NCBI RefSeq assembly: GCF_002078355.1
Contig: NZ_CP015363.1
Coordinates: 434,001 to 498,000, forward strand
Length of the DNA: 64,000 nucleotides
From: Ferroplasma acidiphilum
GTDB lineage: Archaea; Thermoplasmatota; Thermoplasmata; Thermoplasmatales; Thermoplasmataceae
Reading direction: 5' to 3'
In this document: in pieces, positions 8,663 through 18,324 of the stretch
Layout: each line of letters begins with the position of its first letter
Position numbering within the stretch: the stretch's first letter is position 1
Translations under genes and position numbers: made by a program
The notes under the pieces: generated by a model
Seen by the model: the letters and a program-made list of their open reading frames with translations, nothing else
The model's database searches: none
Told to the model about the DNA's origin: nothing

Positions 8663-10486
8663 ATGGGTACATACAGAGGGCTTTACGATCTGCATGATGC
8701 ATACAGATCTGATTATTTAAAGATTGCAAATCACGGTTTTATTGCAAATAACCGCACTGCAGCACTTGTTGGTATAGATGGAACTATTGACTGGGCATGT
8801 TTGCCCAACTTTAATTCAAATCCTGTCTTTGATTCTATTCTTGATGCCAGAAATGGTGGTTATTTCAAGACCAGCCCTGTAATGGAAAGCAATGTCAACC
8901 AGTATTACGAAGAATCAACCAATATACTTATAACAGAGTTTGTAAATAACAATCAGGTAATTTTAAGGCTCACAGATTTTCTTCCAACATCATCATATAG
9001 CACAATAACGTTTCCGGAGATACACCGGCTAATTGAGGCCCCATATTCTGATGTTGAAGTATCAATAGATATAAAATCGCATTTTAACTTTGGCTCAGGG
9101 AAAACAAACATAACCAGGGATAGAAATGGTTATATTTTCTCATGTACAGATGACACACTTGGAATTTCCACAAATCTTAAATTGAAAAAGGGAAATGGAA
9201 ATGTATACAGCAGGATAAAAGTGGAAAAAGGTTCACATGAATGGATTGTTGTATTAAGCGGAGTAAGGCAAATTGGCAATGTAAGGCAATATGAATCATA
9301 TACACGGCTGGAAGAAACAAGAAATTACTGGAGTGCATGGGCAGGAAAAATAAACTATAGTGGATTATATTACGATCATGTAATACGATCTGCACTTACA
9401 TTGAGAGGGCTATTTTATGACCCTACAGGAATGATGGTTGCAGCACCAACAACAAGCCTCCCTGAAATTATTGGTGGAGAACGAAACTGGGACTACAGGT
9501 ATACCTGGATAAGGGATACTGCATATGTTGTAGAGGCACTTTCACTTATAGGGTTAAAGGACGTAGCTACAAAATTTCTCTATGATATCATGTCCATAGT
9601 TCAAAAGGATAAGAAGGTCAAAACTATATATCCGGTAAATGGGGATTCAAAACTGGAGGAGAAAAAGGTAAATTTATCCGGGTATATGGATTCAATTCCT
9701 GTAAGGATAGGAAACGAAGCATCGGAGCAGTTGCAGATAGACCAGTACGGCTCCATAGTGAATGCTGTATTCAGGTTCCATGAGGCAGGTGGGCTTGTTA
9801 CCACTTACCTGTGGGATTTTCTCATCGAAATACTGGATACACTGAAAGATATCTGGAAGCTGCCTGATTCCAGCATCTGGGAATTCAGGTCAGAACCAAA
9901 GCATTACCTGTATTCAAAATTAATATCATGGAGTGCATTTAACCGGGCAATAAAAATGGGCAGGGAACTGGGCTATAGTGCCCCATATAGAACATGGCAT
10001 AAAATAAGGGAAGAGATAAAGAATGAAATAATGGAAAAGGGGTATAACCCGGATGTAAAAGCATTTACCCAGTATTACGGGAGTGACCAGATGGATGCAT
10101 CGGTATTGAGAATGCCATTGACAGGCATTATTAGTGCCAAAGATCCGCGTTTTGTCTCCACTCTTGCCAGGGTTGAAGCGGAACTGAAAAATCCATGTGG
10201 AATGTTTATTAGATATCACAGCGATGATGGACTGAAAGGCCATGACAATGCATTTCTTTTACTGTCTTTCTGGTATGTTGAGGATTTGATATTATCAGGG
10301 CGTATTATGGAAGCAAAGGAAACATTTGAAAATATACTTGACCACTCTAACCACCTGATGCTTTTTTCTGAGGAAATTAATTTTAATGATTGCAGGGAGA
10401 TGCTTGGCAATTTCCCGCAGGCAATTACCCATCTTGGGGTTATAAGGGCAGCAATAAAACTTGATGAAGCATTAAGGGGCAAATAG
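8663..10486 (+). CDS. Glycoside hydrolase family 15 (glucoamylase or trehalase)
   Basis: A 607-residue cytoplasmic GH15 enzyme (no signal peptide). An N-terminal beta domain (about 1-230) precedes the (alpha/alpha)6 catalytic barrel. Conserved stretches include GERNWDYRYTWIRD, the probable general acid Glu in IWEFRSEP and the general base pair in FSEEINFND, followed by LGNFPQAITHLG. GH15 members hydrolyse starch ends, dextrins or, in Thermoplasma and Sulfolobus relatives, trehalose. Because otsA and otsB follow, a trehalase role is attractive but unproven. CTTTATATATT lies about 26 bases before ATG, suggesting a leaderless transcript. Confidence 0.88.
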   Translation: MGTYRGLYDLHDAYRSDYLKIANHGFIANNRTAALVGIDGTIDWACLPNFNSNPVFDSILDARNGGYFKTSPVMESNVNQYYEESTNILITEFVNNNQVILRLTDFLPTSSYSTITFPEIHRLIEAPYSDVEVSIDIKSHFNFGSGKTNITRDRNGYIFSCTDDTLGISTNLKLKKGNGNVYSRIKVEKGSHEWIVVLSGVRQIGNVRQYESYTRLEETRNYWSAWAGKINYSGLYYDHVIRSALTLRGLFYDPTGMMVAAPTTSLPEIIGGERNWDYRYTWIRDTAYVVEALSLIGLKDVATKFLYDIMSIVQKDKKVKTIYPVNGDSKLEEKKVNLSGYMDSIPVRIGNEASEQLQIDQYGSIVNAVFRFHEAGGLVTTYLWDFLIEILDTLKDIWKLPDSSIWEFRSEPKHYLYSKLISWSAFNRAIKMGRELGYSAPYRTWHKIREEIKNEIMEKGYNPDVKAFTQYYGSDQMDASVLRMPLTGIISAKDPRFVSTLARVEAELKNPCGMFIRYHSDDGLKGHDNAFLLLSFWYVEDLILSGRIMEAKETFENILDHSNHLMLFSEEINFNDCREMLGNFPQAITHLGVIRAAIKLDEALRGK

Positions 10487-10514
10487 ATATATTTAATAAT
10501 GTTTTAATCAGGTA

Positions 10515-11867
10515 ATGTATTATAAGAGTATGAAGAAGATACTTGTGGTTACCAGCCGTGCACCATTTTCATACCGGTATGCTCCGGGAGGTGATGTCAG
10601 GATATATAATGTAGGTGGAGTTGCCACAGCCCTCAGCACAATGCTTAAGGGAACCGGAGGCACTTGGGTATGCTGGGGCGATGGAAAGAATGACATGGCA
10701 CACCAGGAGGAAACTACAGATGGGTATAAGATAGCAAGGGTATTCCTAAACAAAACTGAAAAATTCGGGTTTTACAATAGCTATTCCAACAGGGTTTTAT
10801 GGCCATTATTCCACTATTTTAGAAACAATATACATTTTGACTCCACAGCTTTTAAGTATTATTATATTGCAAATGAAAAATTTGCAAAAAAAATAAAGGA
10901 AAATATAACGCCGGATACAATAATATGGGTGCATGACTACCAGCTTATGATGATCCCGTCAATATTGAGAACTATGGACATATCCAATTATATAATATTC
11001 TCATGGCACATCCCATGGATATCTCCTGAATTTTTCAGCATACTCCCCGAAGCAAAATTTCTCGCACAGAGCATTTCAAAATCTAATCTGGTAACATTTC
11101 ATACCAGGCTGTATGAGAAGAATTTTTTCAATACTCTGGAGTACCATGAAATAAAAGTTAAAAATAGATTAAAAACTCTTGCAATTCCCCTGGGGATCGA
11201 TAAAAATTTTTTTCACCTGTCTAAAACCATGGCAATTAAACCAAAAAAAGAAAAAGCATCAATTATATTTTCAATAGACCGCCTTGATTATACAAAAGGG
11301 CTTCTACAGAGGGTAAAGGCTATTGAGAAGATTCTCAGTTACAGAAAGGACCTTATAGGGAAATTAGTATATTTAATGAACGTTACACCAAGCCGTACAG
11401 GCATTCCAGAATATGATGAAATTAAAGAGCAACTGGAGATGGAAGTGGGAAGGGTAAACGGTCTTTACAGTACAACTTCATGGGTGCCTATAATTTACAT
11501 ATACAGGAAAATATCACAGAAATATCTGGTTTCATTATATGCACGAAGTGACATAGCATTGATTACCCCATTAATGGATGGTTTAAACCTTGTTTCCAAA
11601 GAGTTTGTAGCAACTACGGATAAGGGTGTGCTTATACTATCAAAATTCGCCGGGGCTGCGGAATATATGGACGGAGCGTTGATAGTAAACCCTAATAATA
11701 TAAATGAACTGGCAAGTGCCATAGTAAGGGCAATGGAAATGGATGGAGAGGAAAAAATGTCACGGCTCAAAAGGATGAAAAAGGATGTATATGTAAAGAA
11801 CAGTAACTGGTGGTATAAGAGGATATTAACAACAGCAGAAAGGCAATGGCATGTATCAGGAGAATAA
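10515..11867 (+). CDS. otsA: Trehalose-6-phosphate synthase (GT20)
   Basis: A 450-residue GT20 enzyme that joins glucose from a nucleotide sugar to glucose-6-phosphate. Seen are the N-terminal GGVATAL loop, WVHDYQLMMIPSILR and HIPW for the acceptor side, the DRLDYTKGL motif that binds phosphate and nucleotide, and DGLNLVSKEFVA that holds the donor. ATG 10515 and ATG 10530 are both possible starts; the second is right before KKILVVTSR, the first strand. It sits 28 bases after the GH15 gene and overlaps otsB by 17 bases, giving a synthesis operon. Confidence 0.9.
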   Translation: MYYKSMKKILVVTSRAPFSYRYAPGGDVRIYNVGGVATALSTMLKGTGGTWVCWGDGKNDMAHQEETTDGYKIARVFLNKTEKFGFYNSYSNRVLWPLFHYFRNNIHFDSTAFKYYYIANEKFAKKIKENITPDTIIWVHDYQLMMIPSILRTMDISNYIIFSWHIPWISPEFFSILPEAKFLAQSISKSNLVTFHTRLYEKNFFNTLEYHEIKVKNRLKTLAIPLGIDKNFFHLSKTMAIKPKKEKASIIFSIDRLDYTKGLLQRVKAIEKILSYRKDLIGKLVYLMNVTPSRTGIPEYDEIKEQLEMEVGRVNGLYSTTSWVPIIYIYRKISQKYLVSLYARSDIALITPLMDGLNLVSKEFVATTDKGVLILSKFAGAAEYMDGALIVNPNNINELASAIVRAMEMDGEEKMSRLKRMKKDVYVKNSNWWYKRILTTAERQWHVSGE

Positions 11868-12582
11868 AATTATACATAGAATAGAAAAAATAATTTCCAT
11901 GGAACCACAGTTATTTCTTGATTATGACGGAACACTGGTCCCGATTATCAAGAATCCAGAAATTAACCAGGCAGATTATGACCTGCTTAAACTAATCTCG
12001 CATTTAGATTCCCGTTTTGAAATGTATATAGTTACAGGAAGGGAGGTTAGTGACATAATCCGTTTTCTCGGGGAATATAATATTATAGGCCTTCATGGTT
12101 CAGTATTTCATATAGATGGCCAGACGATAAATATTCCAGAATTCCATAAATACGTCGAACTATTCAATCAAATATATCAGAATACGGTATATATTCAGGA
12201 AAAGTTTCATGGATTGAGGATATACAATAAAACAGGTAGCATCCTTTTTCATATGGGCAATATTAAAAATCAGCGTTCCCGTGAAACTGTACATAAAATT
12301 ATTAATTTCCTTGCATTCCGTTACAATATTGAATTATACACAGGAATAGACATAATAGAATTGAGAATTCCACACATTAATAAGGGTACCGCAATTAAGC
12401 AGATAAGGAACCTTAACCGGCCTGCAATAATAATAGGTGATGACAGGACAGATGAAGATTCTTTTATTGCCAATCAGGATGCAATAACCATAAAGATTGG
12501 AGATGGAGATACACATGCCAGATTTGCTATTCCCTATGAACGCGTTAGGCCATTATTATGGGAGTTGTTAAAAATTTTATAG
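11851..12582 (+). CDS. otsB: Trehalose-6-phosphate phosphatase (HAD family)
   Basis: A 243-residue HAD phosphatase that dephosphorylates trehalose-6-phosphate. Motif I is DYDGTL (nucleophile and acid/base aspartates). Motif II lies near IVTGRE. Motif IV is GDDRTDEDSF. The cap between about residues 90 and 180 is of the OtsB type. It starts inside otsA (17-base overlap), so the two are coupled. Trehalose probably serves as a compatible solute or carbon reserve. Confidence 0.87.
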   Translation: MYQENKIIHRIEKIISMEPQLFLDYDGTLVPIIKNPEINQADYDLLKLISHLDSRFEMYIVTGREVSDIIRFLGEYNIIGLHGSVFHIDGQTINIPEFHKYVELFNQIYQNTVYIQEKFHGLRIYNKTGSILFHMGNIKNQRSRETVHKIINFLAFRYNIELYTGIDIIELRIPHINKGTAIKQIRNLNRPAIIIGDDRTDEDSFIANQDAITIKIGDGDTHARFAIPYERVRPLLWELLKIL

Positions 12583-12611
12583 TTGTGATATGCATATAAA
12601 AATAAACAGTT

Positions 12612-13412
12612 TCAGTTGCCCTTATATGTCTGAAAATCCATGAAGTCTACCACTTCCAACCCTGTAAAATTGAGCCCATACAGTTTTTCAGCCCTGGACG
12701 AGTCAATACTGTAATCAAGGTTTTGCCCCAGGTAAGATTTTATGAATGGGCAAGGTTCGTCGCGTATTGAATAGTATAATTTCCTCCCAAATTCATAAAG
12801 TGTCATTGTTTCTTCTCCTGCTATATTAATAATACCCCTGTCCATATCTCTCATGGCTTTATAAACGCCAATAGAAAGATCAGAATTGAGCACAGGATTT
12901 ATAATTATGTCATTATTAAGTTTTATGGGCATTTTACTCCTTATTGCAGCCAGTATATCGGTATAAATGTTGTAGGTACATTTTCCATATGTCATGCCTC
13001 TCCTTATTATAAGATAATGTTCGTTGCCCTTTGCCAATTCTTCCGCCTTCAATTTTGCCTTGCCATATTCTGTTTCTGGAATGGTTGCACTCTCTTCATT
13101 TTTTATGGCACTTGATGAGGAATACACAAGCTGATTTGACAGGAGTATTTTCTTGCCATTTTGAAATTTTTCATTTATGAGCCCCTGGATCCCGTAGTTC
13201 ATTTCAATATAATTTTTATTTTTTGAATAAAATGGTATATCAAAATTATTGATAATAAAATCATAATCATCATGCAGTTCCATTAAGGATTCAGCAAATT
13301 TTTCAATGCCTTTCAATGGGAATAATGACTGAATTTTGTTGGCGTCTCCGTAGTCTTTGGCAAATCTAAAGCCAAAACTTTCGTCCCCATCCAGAATAAG
13401 AATTTTTGACAT
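12612..13412 (-). CDS. Extended SDR / NAD-dependent epimerase-reductase (RmlD-like)
   Basis: A 266-residue Rossmann protein of the extended short-chain dehydrogenase type, closest in outline to dTDP-4-dehydrorhamnose reductase. The active Tyr-x-x-x-Lys is YGKAK with a preceding serine in VYSSSSA. The nucleotide loop near the N-terminus (ILDGDESFGFRFA) is degenerate, lacking the usual G-x-x-G-x-x-G, so cofactor binding may be altered. The gene is convergent with otsB, 30 bases apart, and divergent from an MFS gene. Substrate unknown. Confidence 0.65.
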   Translation of the reverse strand: MSKILILDGDESFGFRFAKDYGDANKIQSLFPLKGIEKFAESLMELHDDYDFIINNFDIPFYSKNKNYIEMNYGIQGLINEKFQNGKKILLSNQLVYSSSSAIKNEESATIPETEYGKAKLKAEELAKGNEHYLIIRRGMTYGKCTYNIYTDILAAIRSKMPIKLNNDIIINPVLNSDLSIGVYKAMRDMDRGIINIAGEETMTLYEFGRKLYYSIRDEPCPFIKSYLGQNLDYSIDSSRAEKLYGLNFTGLEVVDFMDFQTYKGN

Positions 13413-13531
13413 ATTACTATAAATGTCATCAAAGCATATAAGTGTGAATATACTTTATAAATAAATATTTTTGTAATATATAATTATCAGGTAAATATTT
13501 ATATATTATTCTGTAATATCTTGAAACTAAT

Positions 13532-14740
13532 ATGGAAAAAAAGAACGTTAGTTTTATTTATCTGGCTATTACGCTTATAATCATGACCTTCTCCATGAGG
13601 GCAACAAATAATATGATCATTACAACAGTGCCATTACTTGCGAAGATTGATCTTGGATTCTCCAGCTTCTTTGTTGGTATAATATCAGCAGTTATCTACC
13701 TGTTTACATTTACAGTGACATTTTACGTTAACCCGCGTATCAACGCTAGACTCAGAAGGCAGTTGTTCATAGGGGCAAACTTTGCAATACTGTTTTCGCT
13801 CATAGCATATTATTTCACAAATGGAATAGCTATATGGGGAATATCAGCACTTGCCGGGCTCGCGTACGGAATTATGATGCCGAATCTCATTACCTCCTCA
13901 ACCCTGTTAAAGGATCAGAAAGAGCGCGAGAGGCTTATCTCCTTATATTCAGTGGGATTGAGCCTTAGCCTTATACTCGGGCCGACTATAGAAGATTACA
14001 TATTGACATTTGTGAGCTACAGGGATGTATTTCTTTTATTCATACCAATAGTTATTGCAGGAGTTATAGTCTCAACCATGATAAAATTCCCGCACACAAA
14101 AAATGAAACCAGGGCAAATGTGATGAAAAATGATGGTTTGAGGGCCAGCTTACTAACTATAACGACCTATAACATACCATTTGCAGCCCTTAGCATTTTC
14201 CTTACACTGTACGCTATAGCACGCTTTCACGTTTCAGGTGCAGTTGCTTATTCCCCCTATATATATTTCTTCTCCATTTCATTCCTGACAAGGATACTGC
14301 TAACAATACACCCGTTAAAACACATAAAACTTCCACTTTTATTCTCTATAATGATTACGGGTTTTGCACTGATAATGTTTCCATTCCTTACTACATTTAC
14401 ATCGTTCCTGCTGTTGATGATGTTGCTGGGCATACCACATGGCTCAATATTTCCCATGTCGACTATTATGATTGCAAGAGGAACCAGTGTAGAACAGAGA
14501 AGTGCTGCAAACTCCTATTTCATGGCGTATAATAATATCCTGTTCATGGTCATCCCGCTGGCATTCGGTTATATTGTTAAGTTCATAGGATACGAATATT
14601 CGTTCCTTATACTTATAGCACCTGTAATATTGTCTGCCGTTGCCCTCTTCAAGATATATGGTTCTAATACCACCATATTTATTTCAAATCTTAAGAAGGT
14701 GCCGCCCAATGCAATTTCCGGGAAGAAAAATGACCTGTGA
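13532..14740 (+). CDS. MFS transporter
   Basis: A 402-residue integral membrane protein with about 12 hydrophobic helices in two halves, as in the major facilitator superfamily. Between helices 2 and 3 the loop NPRINARLRRQ is a weak form of motif A. A basic loop (KFPHTKNETRANVMKNDG, about 190-205) divides the halves. The substrate cannot be inferred; drug or sugar efflux-type carriers look similar. It starts 119 bases from the divergent SDR gene, with TATA-like AAATATTTATATATT about 30 bases before the ATG. Confidence 0.8.
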   Translation: MEKKNVSFIYLAITLIIMTFSMRATNNMIITTVPLLAKIDLGFSSFFVGIISAVIYLFTFTVTFYVNPRINARLRRQLFIGANFAILFSLIAYYFTNGIAIWGISALAGLAYGIMMPNLITSSTLLKDQKERERLISLYSVGLSLSLILGPTIEDYILTFVSYRDVFLLFIPIVIAGVIVSTMIKFPHTKNETRANVMKNDGLRASLLTITTYNIPFAALSIFLTLYAIARFHVSGAVAYSPYIYFFSISFLTRILLTIHPLKHIKLPLLFSIMITGFALIMFPFLTTFTSFLLLMMLLGIPHGSIFPMSTIMIARGTSVEQRSAANSYFMAYNNILFMVIPLAFGYIVKFIGYEYSFLILIAPVILSAVALFKIYGSNTTIFISNLKKVPPNAISGKKNDL

Positions 14741-14813
14741 ATTAAATTATTTTGAACATTTTTATATTTTTCAATACAGTTAAATCTATTAACAATATTA
14801 TTACTGGATTTTA

Positions 14814-17165
14814 ATGATAAAATCCAGCGACTCACTCGAAGATTTATTTAAGAAACTAAATACTTCAAAAGCAGGGCTTTCAGGCAACGAAGCAAGTTCA
14901 AGACTTCACACCTATGGTTATAATGAGGTTTCGGAGAAGAAAGAGAGTTCTATACTAAAGTTTTTAAAAAAATTCTGGACACCAATTTCCTGGATGCTGG
15001 AGCTTACAATAATCATAACATTTATACTTGGAAAATATGACGATTCTCTGATAATACTTTTCCTGCTAATATTTAATGGCGTAATATCCTTTACCCAGGA
15101 ATCAAAGGCTGATAATGCAGTAGAACTATTAAAGAAAAAACTTTCAGCCCAGGCCAGAGTCCTGAGAGATGGTAAGTGGAATGTTATAGAAACAAAGTTT
15201 CTCGTGCCCGGGGATATTGTCCATCTAAGATTGGGCGATGTGGTTCCTGCAGATATTAAAATAATAGACGATGAGCTGGAAATCGACCAGTCCGCCCTTA
15301 CTGGAGAATCACTGTCAGTAACAAGAAAAAAGGGAGATACAATATATTCCAGCTCTGTGGTAAAAAGAGGTGAATGCAATGGTCTGGTAACAGAAACAGG
15401 CAGCAAGACCTATTTCGGAAAAACAACAGAACTGGTTGAAATAGCAAAGACAAAGTCACACATAGAAGAACTTATTATGAAAATAATAAAGGACCTGATA
15501 GCCATAGATACTATTCTTGTTATAGCACTTATATTATTTTCTATCTACCGTGGCGTGGACATTACCGAAGTTATCCCCTTTGCACTGGTAATATTAATTG
15601 CATCAATACCCGTAGCTCTCCCGGCAACATTCACAATTGCAATGTCCCTTGGCGCCCTTCATATGTCAAAACGTGGTGAAATAGTCACGAGGCTATCCGC
15701 TATAGAGGATGCGGCTTCCATGGACACATTATGCATGGATAAAACAGGTACTATTACAGAAAATAAATTGACTATAAAAACTCCAAAGGTCTATACAGGA
15801 GATGAATTGTCCCTGATTAAATATGCATCATATGCATCGCAGAGAAAAAGTGAGGACCCAATAGATGATGCCATACTGGACTATGCCGATTTAAAATCTG
15901 TAAAAATTGACTATGCAAATAGAAGCAAGTTTACGCCATTCGACCCTTCAATTAAGCGTACGGAAGCAATAATAAACGAAGCGGGGAAATCTGTTAAAAT
16001 AGTCAAGGGTGCACCACAGGTTATATCAGAGCTTACAGGCAATGTACCGGAAACATATGAAAATGATATAAAATACTTCTCATCCCAGGGATTCAGAATT
16101 ATTTCAGTGGCTGCAGGAACAGATAAACTCGAAATTCTGGGGGTTATACCCCTATACGATCCGCCAAGGAAGGATTCAAGGGATTTAATTACTGAATTGA
16201 AGCAGCTCAGTGTATCCCCTGTCATGATTACAGGCGACAACAGCCTCATCGCAGAAGAAGTTGCAGGCGAGATAGGGCTGGACAAGAAATTATGCAATGC
16301 AGAAAATATAAAGGGTAACTATGCTGGTGCATCAGATTGTTCAGTTTTTGCCGAGGTTTTTCCTGAAGATAAATATTATATCGTGAAGGCTTTACAGAAA
16401 TCCGGGCATATTGTTGGCATGACCGGTGATGGTGTAAATGATTCCCCTGCATTGAAACAGGCAGAATTCGGTGTGGCTGTCGCATCAGCTACAGATGTGG
16501 CAAAGGCATCTGCCAGTGTTGTTCTTACCCATTCCGGACTTACAGATATAGTGGACGGGATAAAATCCGGCAGGAGAATTTACCAGAGAATGCTTACCTA
16601 CACATTAAACAAAATAATAAAGGTAATCCAGATTGTTTTCTTCCTTACACTTTCATTTTTTGTGGTAGGGTTTTTTGTTACAACAGCATTTGATGTAATT
16701 CTCCTTATTTTTGCCAATGATTTTGTAACAATGGCAATTGCAACAGATAATGTTGGATACTCTATAAAACCTGAAAGGTGGAACGTGAATTCATTAATCT
16801 CATCATCAGTTATCCTTTCGGCATTCCTTGTTGTTGAAAGCTTTATATTCCTCTATATCGGGCTCTATGCAGGGTTAAGAATCAGCCAGATTCATACTTT
16901 TATATTTGATATGCTGGTATTCTCCGGCCAGTTCACAGTTTACATGGTACGGGAAAGGAAAAGATTTTTCAATTCTATGCCTTCTAAAATTCTGTTGCTT
17001 TCCAGCATTGTCGATATAATAATTATATCTTTCATATCATATTATGGCATCCTGGTAACTGCAATTCCATTAAAATTTATCCTGATCAGCATAGGATTAA
17101 CGTTCATATGGATGGTGTTTATGGATACAATAAAAAATGTAGTATTCAGGCATTATAAATTATAA
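14814..17165 (+). CDS. Plasma-membrane-type H+-transporting P-type ATPase
   Basis: A 783-residue type IIIA P-type ATPase. The short N-domain ends in YGYNEV. TGES (actuator domain), [16 protein letters not shown] in helix M4, the phosphorylation motif DKTGT (Asp about 309) and the hinge [13 protein letters not shown] are all intact. No metal-binding N-terminal domain is present. The family includes fungal and plant PMA proton pumps and archaeal homologues. In an acidophile, ATP-driven proton export would help keep the cytoplasm near neutral. The gene is a single unit 73 bases after the MFS gene. Confidence 0.87.
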   Translation: MIKSSDSLEDLFKKLNTSKAGLSGNEASSRLHTYGYNEVSEKKESSILKFLKKFWTPISWMLELTIIITFILGKYDDSLIILFLLIFNGVISFTQESKADNAVELLKKKLSAQARVLRDGKWNVIETKFLVPGDIVHLRLGDVVPADIKIIDDELEIDQSALTGESLSVTRKKGDTIYSSSVVKRGECNGLVTETGSKTYFGKTTELVEIAKTKSHIEELIMKIIKDLIAIDTILVIALILFSIYRGVDITEVIPFALVILIASIPVALPATFTIAMSLGALHMSKRGEIVTRLSAIEDAASMDTLCMDKTGTITENKLTIKTPKVYTGDELSLIKYASYASQRKSEDPIDDAILDYADLKSVKIDYANRSKFTPFDPSIKRTEAIINEAGKSVKIVKGAPQVISELTGNVPETYENDIKYFSSQGFRIISVAAGTDKLEILGVIPLYDPPRKDSRDLITELKQLSVSPVMITGDNSLIAEEVAGEIGLDKKLCNAENIKGNYAGASDCSVFAEVFPEDKYYIVKALQKSGHIVGMTGDGVNDSPALKQAEFGVAVASATDVAKASASVVLTHSGLTDIVDGIKSGRRIYQRMLTYTLNKIIKVIQIVFFLTLSFFVVGFFVTTAFDVILLIFANDFVTMAIATDNVGYSIKPERWNVNSLISSSVILSAFLVVESFIFLYIGLYAGLRISQIHTFIFDMLVFSGQFTVYMVRERKRFFNSMPSKILLLSSIVDIIIISFISYYGILVTAIPLKFILISIGLTFIWMVFMDTIKNVVFRHYKL

Positions 17166-17205
17166 AAATTATTTTTATGATAACTCTGATGTTGCTTTCC
17201 AGAGT

Positions 17206-17787
17206 TTACAGCGATTCCACAATTTCTGAAGTTTTCCTTACGCGCCCCATCTTTTTAAACACATTATTTATGGTAGATTCATGCATCTCCTTTGTCATTG
17301 CTGTCATTGCATCTTCTGCGAATATCTGCTGAAATCCCATCTCATATGCAAAACGGGCAGTGCTCTCAACTCCATGCGTGGTGGAAATTCCGCAAAGGAC
17401 AATTGTTTTTATTCCGCCTCTCCTTAATCTCAACTCAAGGTCAGTGCCATAAAAAGCACCCCACTGTTTCTTGGATATTACAACATCATTATCCCTGGGC
17501 CCTAATTCTGGAACTATATCAGAAAAATCAGGTGGCATTTCGGCTGACCCGGACCACGCTGAATCATCTGCCAGAACGTTTAGCATAGCTCTCTTATCAG
17601 GAACCACATGTACAAGGAATACCGGCATGTCATTCTTTCTAAATGATTCTGCAAGTTCCGATGCATTTTTAATTACCGTGTTTGCATCGTATGGAACTAA
17701 ATTTCTCCCCATGGATGCTATTCCCTTTTGCAGGTCAATTACTACAAGCGCTGTGCTTTTCTTATCTATTTCTAATCCCATAGGCAT
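17206..17787 (-). CDS. Isochorismatase-like hydrolase with glycine at the usual cysteine position
   Basis: A 193-residue protein of the isochorismatase/nicotinamidase fold. The Asp of the triad is in VVIDLQKG and the Lys in ISKKQWGAF. In cysteine hydrolases of this fold the nucleophile lies in G-x-x-T-D-x-C-V; here the place reads GISTTHGVESTA, so the cysteine is glycine. Isochorismatases proper (EntB, PhzD) also have glycine there, so a non-cysteine mechanism or a non-hydrolytic role is likely. It is convergent with the P-type ATPase gene. Substrate unknown. Confidence 0.7.
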   Translation of the reverse strand: MPMGLEIDKKSTALVVIDLQKGIASMGRNLVPYDANTVIKNASELAESFRKNDMPVFLVHVVPDKRAMLNVLADDSAWSGSAEMPPDFSDIVPELGPRDNDVVISKKQWGAFYGTDLELRLRRGGIKTIVLCGISTTHGVESTARFAYEMGFQQIFAEDAMTAMTKEMHESTINNVFKKMGRVRKTSEIVESL

Positions 17788-17961
17788 AAATTTTTACTTT
17801 ATATTTTAATTTTTAGAACATTCCAGTTACCGGAGAATAATTTTTAAAGGGTGAAACAGGCTGGATTACAAAATTTTTTGTAATCTGGCATTAGCATAAA
17901 CCATATGCCGCTTCAATCCTCTTCTAAAATTAGCCGGGGATAATTAAGCTCCCGGGGGTAC

Positions 17962-18324
17962 TCATTCTTTTTCTGGCATAGATCTGCTGAAAGAATCACC
18001 TTTATGATACCTGTCATTCACCCGTTTAATTATAAATTTTATTAAATCACTTCTGGTTGTTAATTTAGAAGTGGAAGAATCCTTGCCCAGCTTATTTTCC
18101 TTTATTATTGATTTTAACTCTTTAATATTCTTCTTTTTAAGAGCGTTATAGAGTTTCTCTTCTGTATCATAACCGGAAAGGTCTATTTTCATTGCCACTG
18201 GTTTGTCCTGCTTTAACTTAACATCTATTTTCAGGTTTTCAGCAATGTCAGGGGTTTCCTCGATTTTATCTGCCATATACCTTAATATATCGGACAAAGC
18301 AACAGCCTTAGATTTATTCGACAT
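17962..18324 (-). CDS. Small basic partner protein of ParA
   Basis: A 120-residue charged protein (many Lys, Asp and Glu) that I do not recognise. It has predicted helices at about 8-30 and 52-75 and a basic C-terminal helix (about 90-110, FIIKRVNDRYHK). The start lies inside the end of the ParA-like gene (11-base overlap) and is preceded by the strong ribosome-binding site GGAGGTAAT. ParA ATPases normally work with a small DNA-binding partner encoded just downstream, so a ParB-like or adaptor role is plausible from position and size only. Confidence 0.65.
   Translation of the reverse strand: MSNKSKAVALSDILRYMADKIEETPDIAENLKIDVKLKQDKPVAMKIDLSGYDTEEKLYNALKKKNIKELKSIIKENKLGKDSSTSKLTTRSDLIKFIIKRVNDRYHKGDSFSRSMPEKE

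Noticed and set aside
15911-16297. Minus-strand open frame within the H+-ATPase gene
   Set aside because: Antisense shadow of a well-conserved gene; no motif of its own.
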